From positions 11,309,317-11,373,316 of the forward strand of contig JAJEKV010000006.1 of the NCBI GenBank assembly GCA_021234155.1: DNA of 64,000 nucleotides, read 5' to 3'. Under the pieces are notes generated by a model that saw only the letters and a program-made list of their open reading frames with translations, had not been told where the DNA came from and searched no databases. The stretch comes from Isoetes taiwanensis. Its lineage: Eukaryota; Streptophyta; Lycopodiopsida; Isoetales; Isoetaceae. Every line of letters begins with the position of its first letter. The stretch's first letter is position 1. A program made the translations under genes and the position numbers. Shown in pieces: positions 1 through 12,031 of the stretch.

Positions 1-834
1 CCCTTACACTTCCACTTAATTCCATCACGTGTTCCCTTGGTATCACCTCTCAATACACTTTCTATGCTCTGGCAAGAATCTAACTGGATATACATTGCAA
101 CAGTCTCCTCTTGATCTCTGCTTTTATCAAGTTAATCTCGAATGTTGTTGATACCAATTTCAGCATTCCTGTATTCCATATCTGACAAGAAACCAGAAGA
201 ACTGATCCCACTGAAGAAAAGAATTACTTTTGGTACTCCCGGACTGAATCCGAAGTCATTTTGAAGGCGCTGCGAATAAGATGAACGGGAAACTCTGCCT
301 TTAATGAAGTAAATTCGTTCATTTTTTGTTTTATATGTTCGGTTCTGGTTTAACAGTAGCAGTATCCATTGCACGACTTCGCCTAATTTGTTCGTTCAAC
401 TAATCCGTTAAAAACGACCGACGTCATTTCTCAGCCAGCGTGGAACTTTCAGATGACGTGGAGGGGGGAGGGGGGAGGAGGGCTGTATACTGCATTCTAC
501 CCCAGAGTAGTGAGTCCTCATAAAAGAAAGCATTCGATGACTAGTGACTGTGGCTTTGAAGAGGAGCCGTGGCAGAAAAGGCCCCAACTGTATGCCAACT
601 ACAGAGGAAGCTGAGGTGAATGCAGCGGCAGAGACAATTAAGCATGATAATCCAAGGAAGCAGACAAATCCAAGGAGATTCAAAGGGCTAGCAAAAAGGG
701 ATGAAAAGGACAGACTATATCAAAAATGTTATGGCCTTAAGGGAGACAGAAAATGGTAGGCTTGCATATAAAGCTTTATTTCGATACTAGCTTTTGGCAA
801 TTTAATGACCCTTTTTATGACAAGGTAACTAAAA
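1..834. other. No gene recognised; G-rich tract and ACGT boxes
   Basis: I see no gene here. The open frames are short, have no recognisable domain and lack splice support. There is a CACGTG G-box at 26-31 and two other ACGT cores, near 420-425 and 455-459. Close to the second is a run of G blocks at 461-482 that could form a G-quadruplex. Whether any of this acts as a promoter cannot be told from the sequence. Confidence 0.4.
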
Positions 835-2260
835 TCTAGGCCACAGCCTTTGCAAGAAGCAACATCTGATCTTAATTGATCACGCTCCTTTCTTGGGAAA
901 GTCAATTATTATGCTACCTTCATTCCTGGCCTATCTGGCATTGCTGATCCCATCCACAAATACGGGTGATGAATCCACTTGGGCTTAGAATCCCCAGGCA
1001 GATGAGGCTTTTCAAAAATTGAAGGTTTTGCTTACTCAAGCCCGTCTACTTGTTCCACATCAATGGGACAAGTTCTTTCATGTTTATGTCGATATTTCAA
1101 CTTTTGCTATTGGTGTTGTTCTTTCCCAAGAATATGACTCTCACCTGAACAAACCCATTCCTTAGGCAAGCAGAAAACTCAACCCTGCTGAGAAAAATTA
1201 TTCTGCCACGGAATGAGAAGCATTTGGACTTATTTTTTGCATGAACGATTTCGCCATTATCTGCTGGGAAGCAAATTCAAGTTCTTTGTGGATCATCAAG
1301 CTCTGCTTAATCTGATCAATAAGACCATGCCCACGGGCCGTATTGCTCGTTGAGTACCGCTTCTAGGAGTTTACTCCCTTTGAAACAATTCATAACGCAG
1401 GAAAGTCTTATGTGGTGCCTGATTATCTTTCATGATCCACACCGATGACCCATCCTCAGGAGTTTTAGACACTTTTCAGGACGCCCAACACTTCTTGGTC
1501 ACGGCCACGCCACACTGGTTCCATGACTACCAACAATATCTTCTCTCTAGTGCCTTATCATCTGAAGATCTCACACTTTCTCCAGAAACTCTACACTTAT
1601 GCCGTCAGCAATTCCTTCGTGAAGTCTTTGACTATAACATGGTTGCTGGACATCTCTACAAGCGTGGCAAGGATATGATTTTGCGCCGATGTATTCTTCC
1701 TCATGAAGTCCCGGAGACGGTTTGCCACACACATGAAGGACTTGGTGGAGGCCATTCTAATGGTGATAACGTGGCACGAAAAATTCTTTTGGTCAGCTAT
1801 TTTTGGCCCACGTTGTTCAAGGACGCTCACGCTCATGCACGCCAATGTGATGTCTGCCAGCGCGTGGGAAGGCCCACGGCCCGTGACGCTCTATCCTTAA
1901 CTCTAGTAGCCATGGCATTGCCCTTCAGCAAATGGGGTGTGGATTTTATTGGGCCAATTAATCCACCTGCTCGAAACTATTGTGCTAGATACATCCTTGT
2001 TCTCACTGATTATGCCACGAAGTGTGCTGAAGCCTGTGCCGCAGCCAGCACAGCACGGGTGCTCTACACGCATGTCATTATATGCTTCGGCTGCGAACTC
2101 GTGAGTGACCGAAGTGTTCATTTTGTCAATCACATGATCAAAGAAATCACGGACTACTTGCATATTCATCATTGGAAGAGCACATCATATTATACACAAG
2201 GCAATGGTCTTGCCGAAAGTACCAGCGAAACTCTCTCTAAAGACAAAATCCTACTCTAAT
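835..2260 (+). pseudogene. Ty3 retrotransposon pol remnant (RNase H and integrase, Tat/Athila-like)
   Basis: This is the decayed 3' half of a Ty3-type pol. The stretch from 835 to 1430 reads in broken frames as the end of reverse transcriptase and RNase H, including a recognisable FFVDHQALLNL block near 1280. From 1432 to 2259 a 275-residue open frame carries the integrase. It shows the H-H-C-C zinc finger (CHTHEGLGGG followed by CDVCQR), then the catalytic core with Asp in WGVDFIGP, Asp in VSDRS and Glu in NGLAES. The wording around YFWPTLFKDAHAHARQCDVCQ and the absence of a chromodomain resemble the Tat/Athila lineages; that placement is inference. The upstream portion has several stops and frameshifts, and no LTR pair was found, so the element is dead. 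Confidence 0.85.
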
Positions 2261-3070
2261 TCTCCAGCTATTTCGGGTTTGGCGCTATGCAGGCCCGCAA
2301 GATATGCTCCGGATAATAGCGAAGGTGCAGAATCACGGTTTGATAATTGGATATGGGGTCTGGATTGTCTGCGGATGCAGATAGCCAGCCACCCATGGGA
2401 ATCCCATGGTTTTTCATCTTCCATAAATCATGGTCGTTCATTAGGCATGTTAACTATTCGAGGCAGTTCTTCGACGTGGTATTCACCATCTCCATCATTG
2501 CAACTGATAGTGTTCTTGCTTCAATCCTTACTCGGCTTATATAGCCCTACCGACTCTTGGTTGCCACGTGGCCAATCATTTTTTGTTGACCTGTCCATAT
2601 CGGAGGTACATTCCAATTCCAGATTCCCATATCTCGTCGCAAATCCAGTAGCGGTACCTTCTCTCTGACCTGTTGCTCCTGCCACCTCTTTCATTAAACC
2701 GTTTGAACTCTCAAGTTGCCCATCTTAATTATGCCCCTTTAAACCATGCATATGTCAAATCATTATTCATACACCATCACGATGTCACATCGCACTGTTC
2801 ATTTCTATCAATCTTCACCACTGATCTTCCTTCAGTTGGCTTTCTGGGACTTAAGCCAAAATTTTGGTTCTCAATTATTCTCTTCCGCGGTGCTGCCATC
2901 TGGCAGAATTATCGTTCTGATTCTGCTTTCGGCACTGTCTACAATAATCTCCGATGAATAGACGCAAACCCTAACGTTCAAATTTTTCTATCTTTTGCCT
3001 TCCGCTCTCACGCCCGCTTCACCGAAGTTGGCAACTCTATAGGCCACCGCGCCCACGAATCCTAATCTTT
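2261..3070. other. Sequence after the Ty3 pol, possible LTR or spacer
   Basis: No gene is recognised. A TATA-like box (ttatatag, 2536-2543) precedes a CACGTGGC motif near 2567-2574, which could be an LTR promoter, but no partner LTR was found in the window. The open frames overlap in several phases and resemble nothing I know. Confidence 0.25.
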
Positions 3071-3078
3071 TTTCATCT

Positions 3079-3262
3079 GTGATTTTCTCCACACCAACTG
3101 TTCGAGAAGCTCTTGCAGACGCCAGTCGAGACGTTGCAGAAAGGGCGGGTTTGCTTGATTTCGCCAATCAAGATGTTCCACATCTGGCACAACTGCAGCA
3201 ATTTGTCGCTCATTTGGTCAAGACAAATGCTGGGTACCAAATGGTGGTGGATCATACTCGGA
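3079..3262 (+). pseudogene. Unrecognised retroelement ORF fragment, cut by Copia fragment 1
   Basis: About 60 residues read as a plausible protein (TVREALADASRDVAER, then DVPHLAQLQQFVAHLVK) in a codon pattern like the neighbouring Ty3 pol. The coding character changes at about 3262, where the minus-strand Copia fragment begins. It lies downstream of pol on the same strand, so it could be the start of a gag belonging to another copy, or an extra post-pol ORF. It may be related to the coding remnant at 23985-26640, but I could not align the two. Confidence 0.4.
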
Positions 3263-3885
3263 TCACTCTAAATCAAAGTCTTTTGGCACAAATATTTCAA
3301 CTGTCCAGAATCTTTCCATAATTCCCATATCTTGTTTGAACCTAGTAAACTTGACTTCTGACAGACTTTTGGTTAGAATGTCTGCAGTTTGCTCATTGGT
3401 ATTTACATACTCAACTATTATGATACCTTTAGCCACCAGATCTCTAACAAGGTGAACATGTAGTTCTATATGCTTAGTCAATACTGGGTTCCTTGTAATG
3501 GCAATGCAACTCATGCTGTCTGAAAAAAGTACAGTTGGCCCAACCTGACATATTTTCAATTCATTCAATAGACGTCTTACCCATGCTATTTCTTTAGCAG
3601 CTAAGGAAGTAGAAATGTATTCTGCCTCTGCAGTAGACATTGCTACACATGATTGTTTTTTGCTTTTCCATGCTACTGTAGCTCCTCCTAGCATAAGACA
3701 ATATCTAGATGTAGACTTTCTAGTGTCAATGTCATTTTCCCAATCTGCATCAGCATACCCTATCAAAATTAAATTGCTATTGTTAAAAGTCAAGCCATGA
3801 TCTTGTGTGAATTTTAGATATTTGAGTACTCTTTTAGCTACTGCCCAATGTTGGTGACCTGGATTATTTGTAAATCTTCTTAGAA

Positions 3886-3908
3886 GAATAGAATAGAATA
3901 GAATAGAC
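3886..3908. repeat. (TAGAA)n microsatellite inside the Copia RT region
   Basis: Four to five copies of the pentamer TAGAA sit exactly where the reverse transcriptase frame shifts into the RNase H frame. The neighbouring codons on both sides are otherwise conserved. Confidence 0.85.
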
Positions 3909-5122
3909 TACTAAATGAAATGTCAGGTCTGGTGCTATTTGACACAAAGAGCAAGCATCCTATCAGTTCCCTATAAGGCACATTTTCCATTTGTTGCTCC
4001 TCTTTCACTGTTTTTGGACTCATGCTGGAAGATAATTTAAGCCCTTGTACAATAGGCGTCTTGGACACATTACAGTCTACCATATGAAATCTTTTAAGCA
4101 TACCTTCGATGTTCCCTTTTTGAGTAATGGTCAGCCTTTTGCTTTGCATATCCCTGCTCACTTCCATTCGCAGAAATTTTCTTAACTGTCCTAGATCAGT
4201 CATTTGGAACTTGTTTTTCAAGATTTGCTTGCAATATTCTAGTAATTCTGGATCACTTGGAACCATGATATTATCATCCACATATAATGCAATAATGCAG
4301 AATTGACTGCCCCTGTTCAACATATAAATGTTCCCATCATTTAAAAATTTATTGAATCCTTGTTCTTGCAGACATTGATCAATACATTTGTACCACATTC
4401 TTGGGGATTGTTTTAATCGATAAATTGCACGCTTGAGTTTCCATGCCATGCCTTCTTGATCCACTTCAAAAACAGATGCTTGTTTCATGTAGACTTCCTT
4501 ATCAAGCTCAGCATTTAAAAATGATGTGCTTACATCCATGTGATGCACTTCCAAATTATTAGCATTTGCAAATGCTAGTAGGATTCTTATGCTAGTTAGC
4601 TTAACTATTGGCGAGAATGTCTCTTCATAGTCCATCCCCTTCCTTTGTGTGAATACTTGTGCCACTAAATGTGCCTTGAATTTCTGTTCACCATTCAAAC
4701 CTGTTTTTAATTTGTAAATCCACTTGCTGCCAATGACATTTTTGTTTTCAGATTTGACAACTACCTCATAGGTATTGGTTCTATTGAATGCTTGCATTTC
4801 TTCCAATATGGCTTGCTTCCATTCTTCAAAATATTTTGAATTTATTGCTTCTTCATAATTTAGAGGAATTATGGCTTCAAGCAGAGCAAGTACATAATTG
4901 ATATCTACTGCCTCATTATTTATTCTTCTGCTTTTGCCATTTTCTATTCTGCCGTAACTCTAATGGATTAATGTCCAGGTCCTCCATGAGTTTTTCAATT
5001 TCAATTTTCGGCAATTTTTCATTTTTTCTTTTCCCTGAGCATTGTCTGACATGGTTTATCCTTATGAACATTACTGTTATTGGAGTCTTTTATTTCTCCT
5101 TATATTGATTGTTCTTCATCTT

Positions 5123-5139
5123 CTAATTCCCCTTGTATT
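5123..5139. repeat. Target-site duplication, left copy, of LINE 1
   Basis: The 17-bp sequence ctaattccccttgtatt is found here and again at 12015-12031. It borders the poly-T (minus-strand poly-A) end of the LINE directly. Confidence 0.93.
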
Positions 5140-5719
5140 TTTTTTTTTTTTTTGTGGAAACGGCAGTGGTATTATATTACATGTAAATACATAGTAATAC
5201 AAAAATACAGGGGGAAGCCCTGTTATGAAGACCAAATTGAAAAATGGTCTTGACACTCCCAAGGAGGATAATTACTTAAATTAAAACACTGATTAAAGTT
5301 TTTTAGGAATATCAAAATCAAAATTATAAAAGCATTAAGTTCCTCTTGTTCCTCTTGTTCTGGAAATTTCTGCTAATAAACTGAAACTTCAGTTTTCTGT
5401 GACACCATCCAAGGAGATAATTGCCGAGGCATGAATGGTAAATCTGAACAGCAAGTCATCAAGCTCTCCTTTGCTCCATAGGGGGAGGAATCCGAGAATG
5501 TGGAGGATCCATGATTCGGGCCCCAATCTGATTTGGAGCTTCTCCTCGAAATAAGGCTTGATTTCCTGTTTGAAAGCCCAGATATCTCCATCTTTCGATT
5601 ACTCTTTGTAGGGTTCGGATCATGATCGTTTCTATTTTGACCCATTGCAAGGCTGCCAGCACCTCCTGATGAGACATGGGGCGGGTATCCTCCGGGACCT
5701 CTCTGGCATGGCCACCTTC

Positions 5720-8700
5720 ATGATGCTTGTTGACTAGATAATCTGTCAGAGACATTAGAAATGTTATTGAAATAAGATGAAAAGAAAGCATAGAACCCTT
5801 GAAAAGAGCCCAAAGTATCCCATCTTTTGTCATAGTTGCATCCCTTTTTCATTCTGTGTGCCATGGCTGCTTCTGCTAACTCCAATTGAAGAGTAGTCTT
5901 AAGAAAGTTCAAGTCTGGAGTGTGGTGATTAATGGCTACATTGTTCCTGTGTTTCCAGATTACCCACAGGCATAATGATCTAATTGTACCCTCAAAGGAG
6001 GAAGTATTTTCAAGGAAGTCAAAAAGATCATGTTCAGCAGCTGGAATTGCACCAATATGATAGCCTATCCAGGTCCAAAAGGGGGTCAGCCAAGGGCAAA
6101 TAAATATGTGTGTAGAGGACTCTACTTGGCCACATCCTAAAGGACATCTGTCAGAGTTTTGACTATTATATTTAGCTCTGTGGGCATTAGACTTCAGACT
6201 TTTGTTCAGGAAAAGCCACCTGAAAAGAATAACCTTCTTTGCACATTGAAGTTTCCAACCTTTTCTTATAACTGGCGGCTTTACTGTTCATGACCCCATT
6301 GGCTAGCAACTTTAGTACTGATCCCCAACAACGGGGAATAAGCTTTAGCCACACTATACCCTTTGCCATCCATGGTCGATTACATTTCAGCTGTTTGTGT
6401 TCCCCTCCCTCTATTGTGCCTTGTTAGGGCTTTATAAATGTTTCTATGGAGGTGGTATTTTTTGCAGAAGACTAGAAATTTCTAGCCATGTTCTCCGATT
6501 ATCACCAACTGTCATGTTGCCCATTGTGCACAAGCCCTTATCCATCCATTCCTTGTATTTTCTTGGATGTTTAAGAGCTAAACATCCATCATCTTCACTA
6601 ACCAGCCCTTGATGCGAGGAAAAAGTTGAAGTTTTAGGAGACATTCTATAGGATTTGCTTTAAAGCACCATGAGATACGGGTTCCAAGCTTGAATAATCC
6701 TTCTCATTATAGTGGAGGTGCACGATCCTGGATTAAGTTGATAAAAGGCTGAATCAGGTAGATGGTGAGGGGTAGATGGACTTCCCACTAGTGTAGTCTT
6801 CCCAACCCAATATTTAGTGAAAACCAGGGCAGGTGATTTAGCAGCTGGGTCTAGAGCTCTCCAGACCAACTTAGCTGCCAGAGCTTGGGCCTGCAAGAAG
6901 AGATCTTTGCACCCCAATCCTCCTTTCTTTCTAGGTAAAGTCAAGTATTTCCATCCTACCATATGTGTGCCACGCCAAATGAATTCCTTCATTATAGCCT
7001 CTAGCTCTGGTAGGTCTTCACATGCGCAATTATTGCTAATGAAAAATAAACATGAGAACTGGCAATAACACTGTTGATTATCTCTACTCTCCCAGCTAGG
7101 GACAGGGACTTGGGATACATTTGAAGCTTTTTCTTAATCTTGGTCACAATGGGTTCCCAAAGGCCATGTAGACTCATGTTGAGGGCTAGTGGAAGACCTA
7201 ATAATTTGGTAGCTTTCTGAAGACCACAAACACTTATCCCCTCAATATGATCTTCTAAAGTATCAGAAATAAAGGCACACTTTTCCTTGTTTAGGACCAC
7301 TCCAGAAGCATTCCCAAAAAGCTCCATGGCAGAAAGGAAGTTTCGAATACTGTCCCCTTGTCTATTTAAGAACACAAAGGTATCGTCAGCATACTGCATT
7401 ACTGATAAAGTGTCCTTTGTGTCTGGAAGATTTAGGCAACTAATTTTCTTATCTTGTTGCATCTTCATGATAAATCTAGTAACCATTTACGCTACTATTA
7501 AGAAAGATAGGGGCTAAAGGACACCCTGTCTCCTCCTCTTTTAGATCAAAAAAAAAGGAAGAGGGAGAGCCATTGACCAAAACCGTTGAGCAACTTTGTT
7601 ATGTTGAAACCAATTATTTTCCCAATGACCGTCGAGAATCCTAAGCTGTGCCATGGCCCTATAAAGAAATTTCCAATCAATGGTGTCATAGGCTCTTTTA
7701 AAATCCAATTTCAAGAGCACACAACCTTGATTGGTTAGTTTATTCCAATGTAGACCTTCATAGGCTCCAATGAAGTTGTCCAAGATACACCTCCCTGGAA
7801 GAAATCCAATTTGAATTTGGACAAATCTTATTACGAAGGATCTTTTTTATCCTATTGGCAAAGATCTTAGCCAAAACTTTATCGTCACATTTGTTAATGA
7901 GATAGGCCTCAATCCAGAAGTTGATAGGCATATCTACCTTTGGAATAGGGCAATTAGGCTGCATTAATTCTTTGGATGTAACTTTTGACTGCCAAGCACC
8001 ACTGTACAAATGTAACTATGTCCTTGTTCATTACATCCCGGAAATGATCATAAAATTCAGGAGGTAGACCATCAGGTCGGGGCTTTTCCATGAGCCATAC
8101 TCCTTAATGTACTTAAAATTTCAGACTTCCATAGGGCGCCAAAGTTTTGTATATCACGGATATGATCATCCCTTGGGCCAAGGTACTCAAAAGAATTCAT
8201 CCATTTTGCTTGTCATTATCCACGGCTGCAAATAACTCCTTGTATTTAGTGTAGAACAATTTTTGGATGTCCTCTTGTTTTAGGCGGCTCTTCACGATTG
8301 TCATCTCGGTGAGACTATCCCATTGTTCATAATTACGCTTTTTAGCAGCTCGAAAAAAATTTTGTTGCAATCATCCATGAGATTCACATATAAACTTACG
8401 CTTTTATGGCGGACTTTTAGCTTCATATTCTTCAATCGGCTTGACCTTCCTTTCTAAGGACTCCTCTTTCTTTGCAATTGTACATTAGCTTTGTCCAAAA
8501 GAGACTACGTCTTACATCTTTTATTTCGAGTAGACCTCCATTTTTTTTTCTAGCCTTTTTTCCTGTTCCATTCATTGCCCCACAGCTTGATCCAATTTTT
8601 GATTTGTTTGTTTACGCATATAAACTCCTTCATGGAACCACTTGCATTCAAGTGCTCTAATGAACTATAAAAGCGGTGAACTCCTCACAAAAAGCCATTG

Positions 8701-9464
8701 TTATTAGGAGGACGACATTGAATTTGAAGGGGTGTCGGCACACTGTTTTGAGGAAAAATACCGGTGTCGGGATGCGTGGGTAATGATCACGAAATTGAGT
8801 TGCTACAATCATTGCTTACAATCAAATTATCCCAGTCATCCAGAGTGGAAATACTGGTATAATATCTGTCTAAAAGACAATAAACTCTGTCATTTCCCTT
8901 TCTCTTATTGCACCAAGAGTATGCATTAGAGGAAGAAGGAGCATGGTATATGAAATTATGAACCAATTTATCCCATTGAGTTCTCTCTCCTCTGGACATG
9001 TTGATCTTCTTTCCTGCTTTTTGCTCCCAAGATGGAGTATTATTAAAGTCACCACCGAGAATCCAATTCTTGGTATTTTGACTTTGCAACCAATTTGCCA
9101 TATTTTTCCATTGCTCTTCCCTTTCTTCAGGAGAAGTAGAAGCATAGACATTTATGATTCCTACTTGCTCTTGCCCAATCTGCAGAAATGCCACCTGCCA
9201 TCTACCTGAGGGGTGTAAGAAGGAATTTACCATTCTATACCCATTCCAAGCAATGCAGATGCCTCCTTTTGTGCCATCTGCAGGGGACCAAATGGATTCA
9301 CCATTGGGGAAAATCCAATTTCCCAGGTTTGAGGCTTCAAAGGCTGGCAACCTGTGCTCCTGTAGAAGGATAATGTCTGCTTTGAGCTCCTTGAGAGCTA
9401 TTAGAGCCCTTTTCCTTTTCAGGGGGCCCTTAATTCCTCTTAAGTTCCATGTGACTATCTTCAT
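5720..9464 (-). pseudogene. LINE 1 ORF2: endonuclease, reverse transcriptase, zf-RVT
   Basis: The ATG at 9464-9462 opens an endonuclease/exonuclease/phosphatase domain (MKIVTWNLRGIKGP, LLQEHRLP, LGGDFNNTP) running to about 8787. There the frame breaks just before the expected SDH, which reads RDH in the next frame. The segment from about 8010 to 7000 holds the reverse transcriptase, with an IPKV/ANRIKKIL block, LKLDFKRAYDTIDW, and the catalytic QYADDTF near 7390. Segments 6992-6660 and 6370-5720 carry the distal part, including CPLGCGQVESSTHIFICPW, which is the zf-RVT finger. The start codon overlaps the ORF1 stop as ATGA. The ORF is broken in at least four places. Confidence 0.9.
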
Positions 9465-11932
9465 TGGGTTTTGGAACTTCTGGAATTTCTGGTGACAGGC
9501 CCATTTTCCCTAGGAGTATAGACCTTTTTCTGTCTTTTTTTGATCTGTGGCAGGGGAGTAACATAGTTCTGCTCCTTTACTCCACTTCCCAACTCCTCTT
9601 CACTGACATCTTCATCATCCCAGAATTTACCATAGAGTTTGGAAGAAGGATCTTTCAGTTCCCTTAACTTAGCTGCTGGAGTCTTGAACTCTTCCCTCTC
9701 CAAGGTTACTATGTTTCCAGGAGTGGCTTTCTCCAATTCATGATCAGAGGGGCTTATAGGTCTATTGATCTGGACACTGCCAATTTCCTGGCCAGCTGGA
9801 GTTACAAGTCTTTGAGGCTGATTCCCCAATCCTTGTCCAGTTGGACTTACAGGCCTATTGTAGTGCTCAGTATCAATTCCCTGGCCTTCTGAAACTGGAA
9901 TCTCTGAATTTGGATCATTTTCCAAATCCCCTGTGTCAGATGTATCTTTTACATGTTCCACAGCTATGGAGGTCTCTATTGTTGCATCTTCAAAACTTCG
10001 AGGTAGGGTCAAAGATCTTTGATCCTTTGGGAAATAATTCCATGGTGGGAGGGAGATTCATTGTTATTATAAATTCGTCAAGAGGATTTTTGGGTGAGCT
10101 CGGTTCCCCCTTTTTCACGGCATCCAGTTGACTCCTCGGAGGAAGAGTAATTCTCATTCCCACGAGGCTCCCTTATTGTGAGAGCCATGGAGTTATTTTT
10201 TGATAGGATTTTTCTTCCTCCATAACCCCTTTCCCTTTGGCATCGAGTTATTAAGGACCTTTACTTTAGAAGCATCCTCCATGAACTGCACCTTTCTTTT
10301 CCATTCAGTTCTCAATTTTCTTTCTAAACTCTTTCCTGCCTCCATTTTAGTTCTCTCCTTTTCTCTTTCTTCTCTGATTTTTTGCCTCCTTCTTTTTCTT
10401 TTTTCACTCCCATTCTTATTTCTCCTGTACCTTTCTGCCTTACCTTTGTTGGGTGTGACCCATATTTCCTCCTTCTGAATCCCCTGTTTCCCCTGATTTA
10501 TTTCCTTTGGAGCCCCTTTTAACTCTCTCTCTCCTTTACAGATTTTCCCTCCATGGAGTCTCAACCCACAGGCCGAGCATGGCTGTGGCAGACCTTGCCA
10601 TACCAGTTTTAATGTCTTGGGGTTACCAAAGTAATCCACAAAATTTATGTCACCCGGGATTGGCTTTAGGAGATCGACTTGAGCCCACACTCTTGGAGCT
10701 TTATCCGGAGAGACTTCCCAACTAATAATATTCCCCGTCTGTTGGAAGCAGTAAGCAGGGGCTCATTCCGATTACATCGGTTTAGACCGTAGAGATGTCG
10801 GGCGGGTGATCTGATTCGAGAAAAGTTCTGCGGGTCAAAGGAAGGATACCATTTTTGGAAGAAAAAACCGAGTGTTAGCCCGGAAATGGTTCCTTGTTTG
10901 AGCAAAAGGGTAATTTATGCGGATGTTACCGCACTCAACCATAAAAAAGGAAAGTCAATCCAATATATCTTTGTTGATTGCTACCCCCGTTCCATTCTCT
11001 CAACTCCCTTTAAAAATTGAAGTCTGACCCCCTCATGTCGGATGCAACCAATGAGCCCACGAGATTTCAGAAATTTTAATTTACTCTCTACTGCTGCATT
11101 ACGGAGAGGCTTACCCACAAAGGCCCGGTTCCTTATGCATGCCAGTTCCTTTCCACCTCCTCCCCACTTGATTTGCATAATCCAAGATTTGGTCCCTTTG
11201 CCTCCTTTTTGATTTGTAAAGTCCCCCTCCACGAAGATCGCCTGGTGTTCACCATATCTGCAGTAGAGGTAAGGAAATCTCCAAAAGCCAAGAAGTCCTT
11301 CACCTGTTCGCCCTTCTCTACCGCTGCTAGTTGGCCCGCAATCTCCCGGATCTGGCTGTGTCCCTTCTCACTTAGGGTACAAATGATTTCCAGTAACTCT
11401 GCATTCCTATTTTCCCTTTTGTCATTATTCCCTTTCGTCAATGTCGTCCCATTTCCCCAAATCATCCCTTTACGTATATTTTTGCACATTTCCCAATGCC
11501 AGGTCTGCAATCGTCCCAAACTGGCTTTGAACATTCCCAGACAACCCTGCCTCCTGTTCCACTATTTTGCACGGGTCTTTCCCTTCTTTTTCCATTCTTT
11601 TTTCCATATTTTACTGTTTTTAAGTTTTCACAATACTACAAAAGCGATCCAGACTCCTAACTGTAAACTTTCACAATTATTTTACTATCCGTCCATGAAC
11701 AATGTGTATGAAAAACACCAGCTGCACTAACATTCCTATCACCCACAAACTCACCCAACCAAGATTCTAAAAGCAAGACCTCAGACTGAGGAACCACAGA
11801 TGAGATAGACGTAAATAGTTCTTCTGGAAAGAACCTACTGTACACCAAGCTCTCCCATAGCCATGCACTCTCTCCCTCGAGCCATCCACAAGTGAATCTA
11901 TCACCTTGGATCAGGATCGTGAAGAGCTTCAT
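9461..11932 (-). pseudogene. LINE 1 ORF1: gag-like RNA-binding protein with CCHC knuckle
   Basis: Minus-strand coding pieces run from an ATG at 11932 to a stop at 9461-9463. The central part contains FFQKWYPSFDPQNFS (about 10850) and a CX2CX4HX4C knuckle (CSACGLRLHGGKIC, about 10590), typical of the DUF4283/zinc-knuckle ORF1 of plant L1 elements. A lysine/arginine-rich linker and an acidic C-terminal tail follow. The frame is broken several times between 11932 and 10700. The start at 11932 is the first ATG after the 5' end and is inferred only. Confidence 0.75.
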
Positions 11933-12014
11933 GATTTAGGGTTGAGAGTTTTCTGTTCTCCCGCCCGCGCCTCCGCCATCCCCCGGCTTCGCCTATCGCC
12001 TTTAAATTCGGAAC

Positions 12015-12031
12015 CTAATTCCCCTTGTATT
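12015..12031. repeat. Target-site duplication, right copy, of LINE 1
   Basis: Same 17 bp as 5123-5139. Copia coding sequence resumes immediately to the right. Confidence 0.93.

Larger units (their letters stand above)
3263..5139 (-). pseudogene. Copia fragment 1, reverse transcriptase and RNase H part
   Basis: On the minus strand, 4806 to 3880 encodes a Copia-type reverse transcriptase (RVT_2). It includes the KLTSIRILLAFA block, HHMDVSTSFLNAELD, YRLKQSPRMWY, and the catalytic YVDD near 4270. The 3793 to 3263 segment encodes RNase H (GYADADWENDIDTRKSTS, AMSTAEAEY, HIELHVHLVRD). The two are separated by a frameshift at an (ATTCT)n stretch (3886-3908). The 5' continuation (integrase) lies beyond the LINE insertion, at 12015-13165. 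No LTR was found on the 3' side, where the element ends at about 3263. It is a truncated, inactive copy. Confidence 0.9.
5140..12014 (-). mobile_element. L1-type LINE (LINE 1), full insertion inside Copia fragment 1
   Basis: A 6.9-kb non-LTR retrotransposon on the minus strand, bounded by identical 17-bp duplications. Its 3' poly-A tail appears as a T-run at 5140-5153. It has an ORF1 with a CCHC knuckle (about 11932-9461) and an ORF2 with an apurinic endonuclease, a reverse transcriptase and a C-terminal zf-RVT region (9464 to about 5720), then a 3' UTR of roughly 580 bp. The length and long 5' region suggest a copy that is complete or nearly so. Many frameshifts and stops show it is no longer autonomous. 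It interrupts the Copia fragment between integrase and reverse transcriptase, so it inserted after that Copia did. Confidence 0.93.

Noticed and set aside
132..374. 80-codon minus-strand open frame
   Set aside because: No domain, no splice context and no neighbour support; could be an exon but cannot be shown.
2534..2700. LTR promoter for the Ty3 remnant
   Set aside because: TATA-like box only; no second LTR copy or clear ends to support it.
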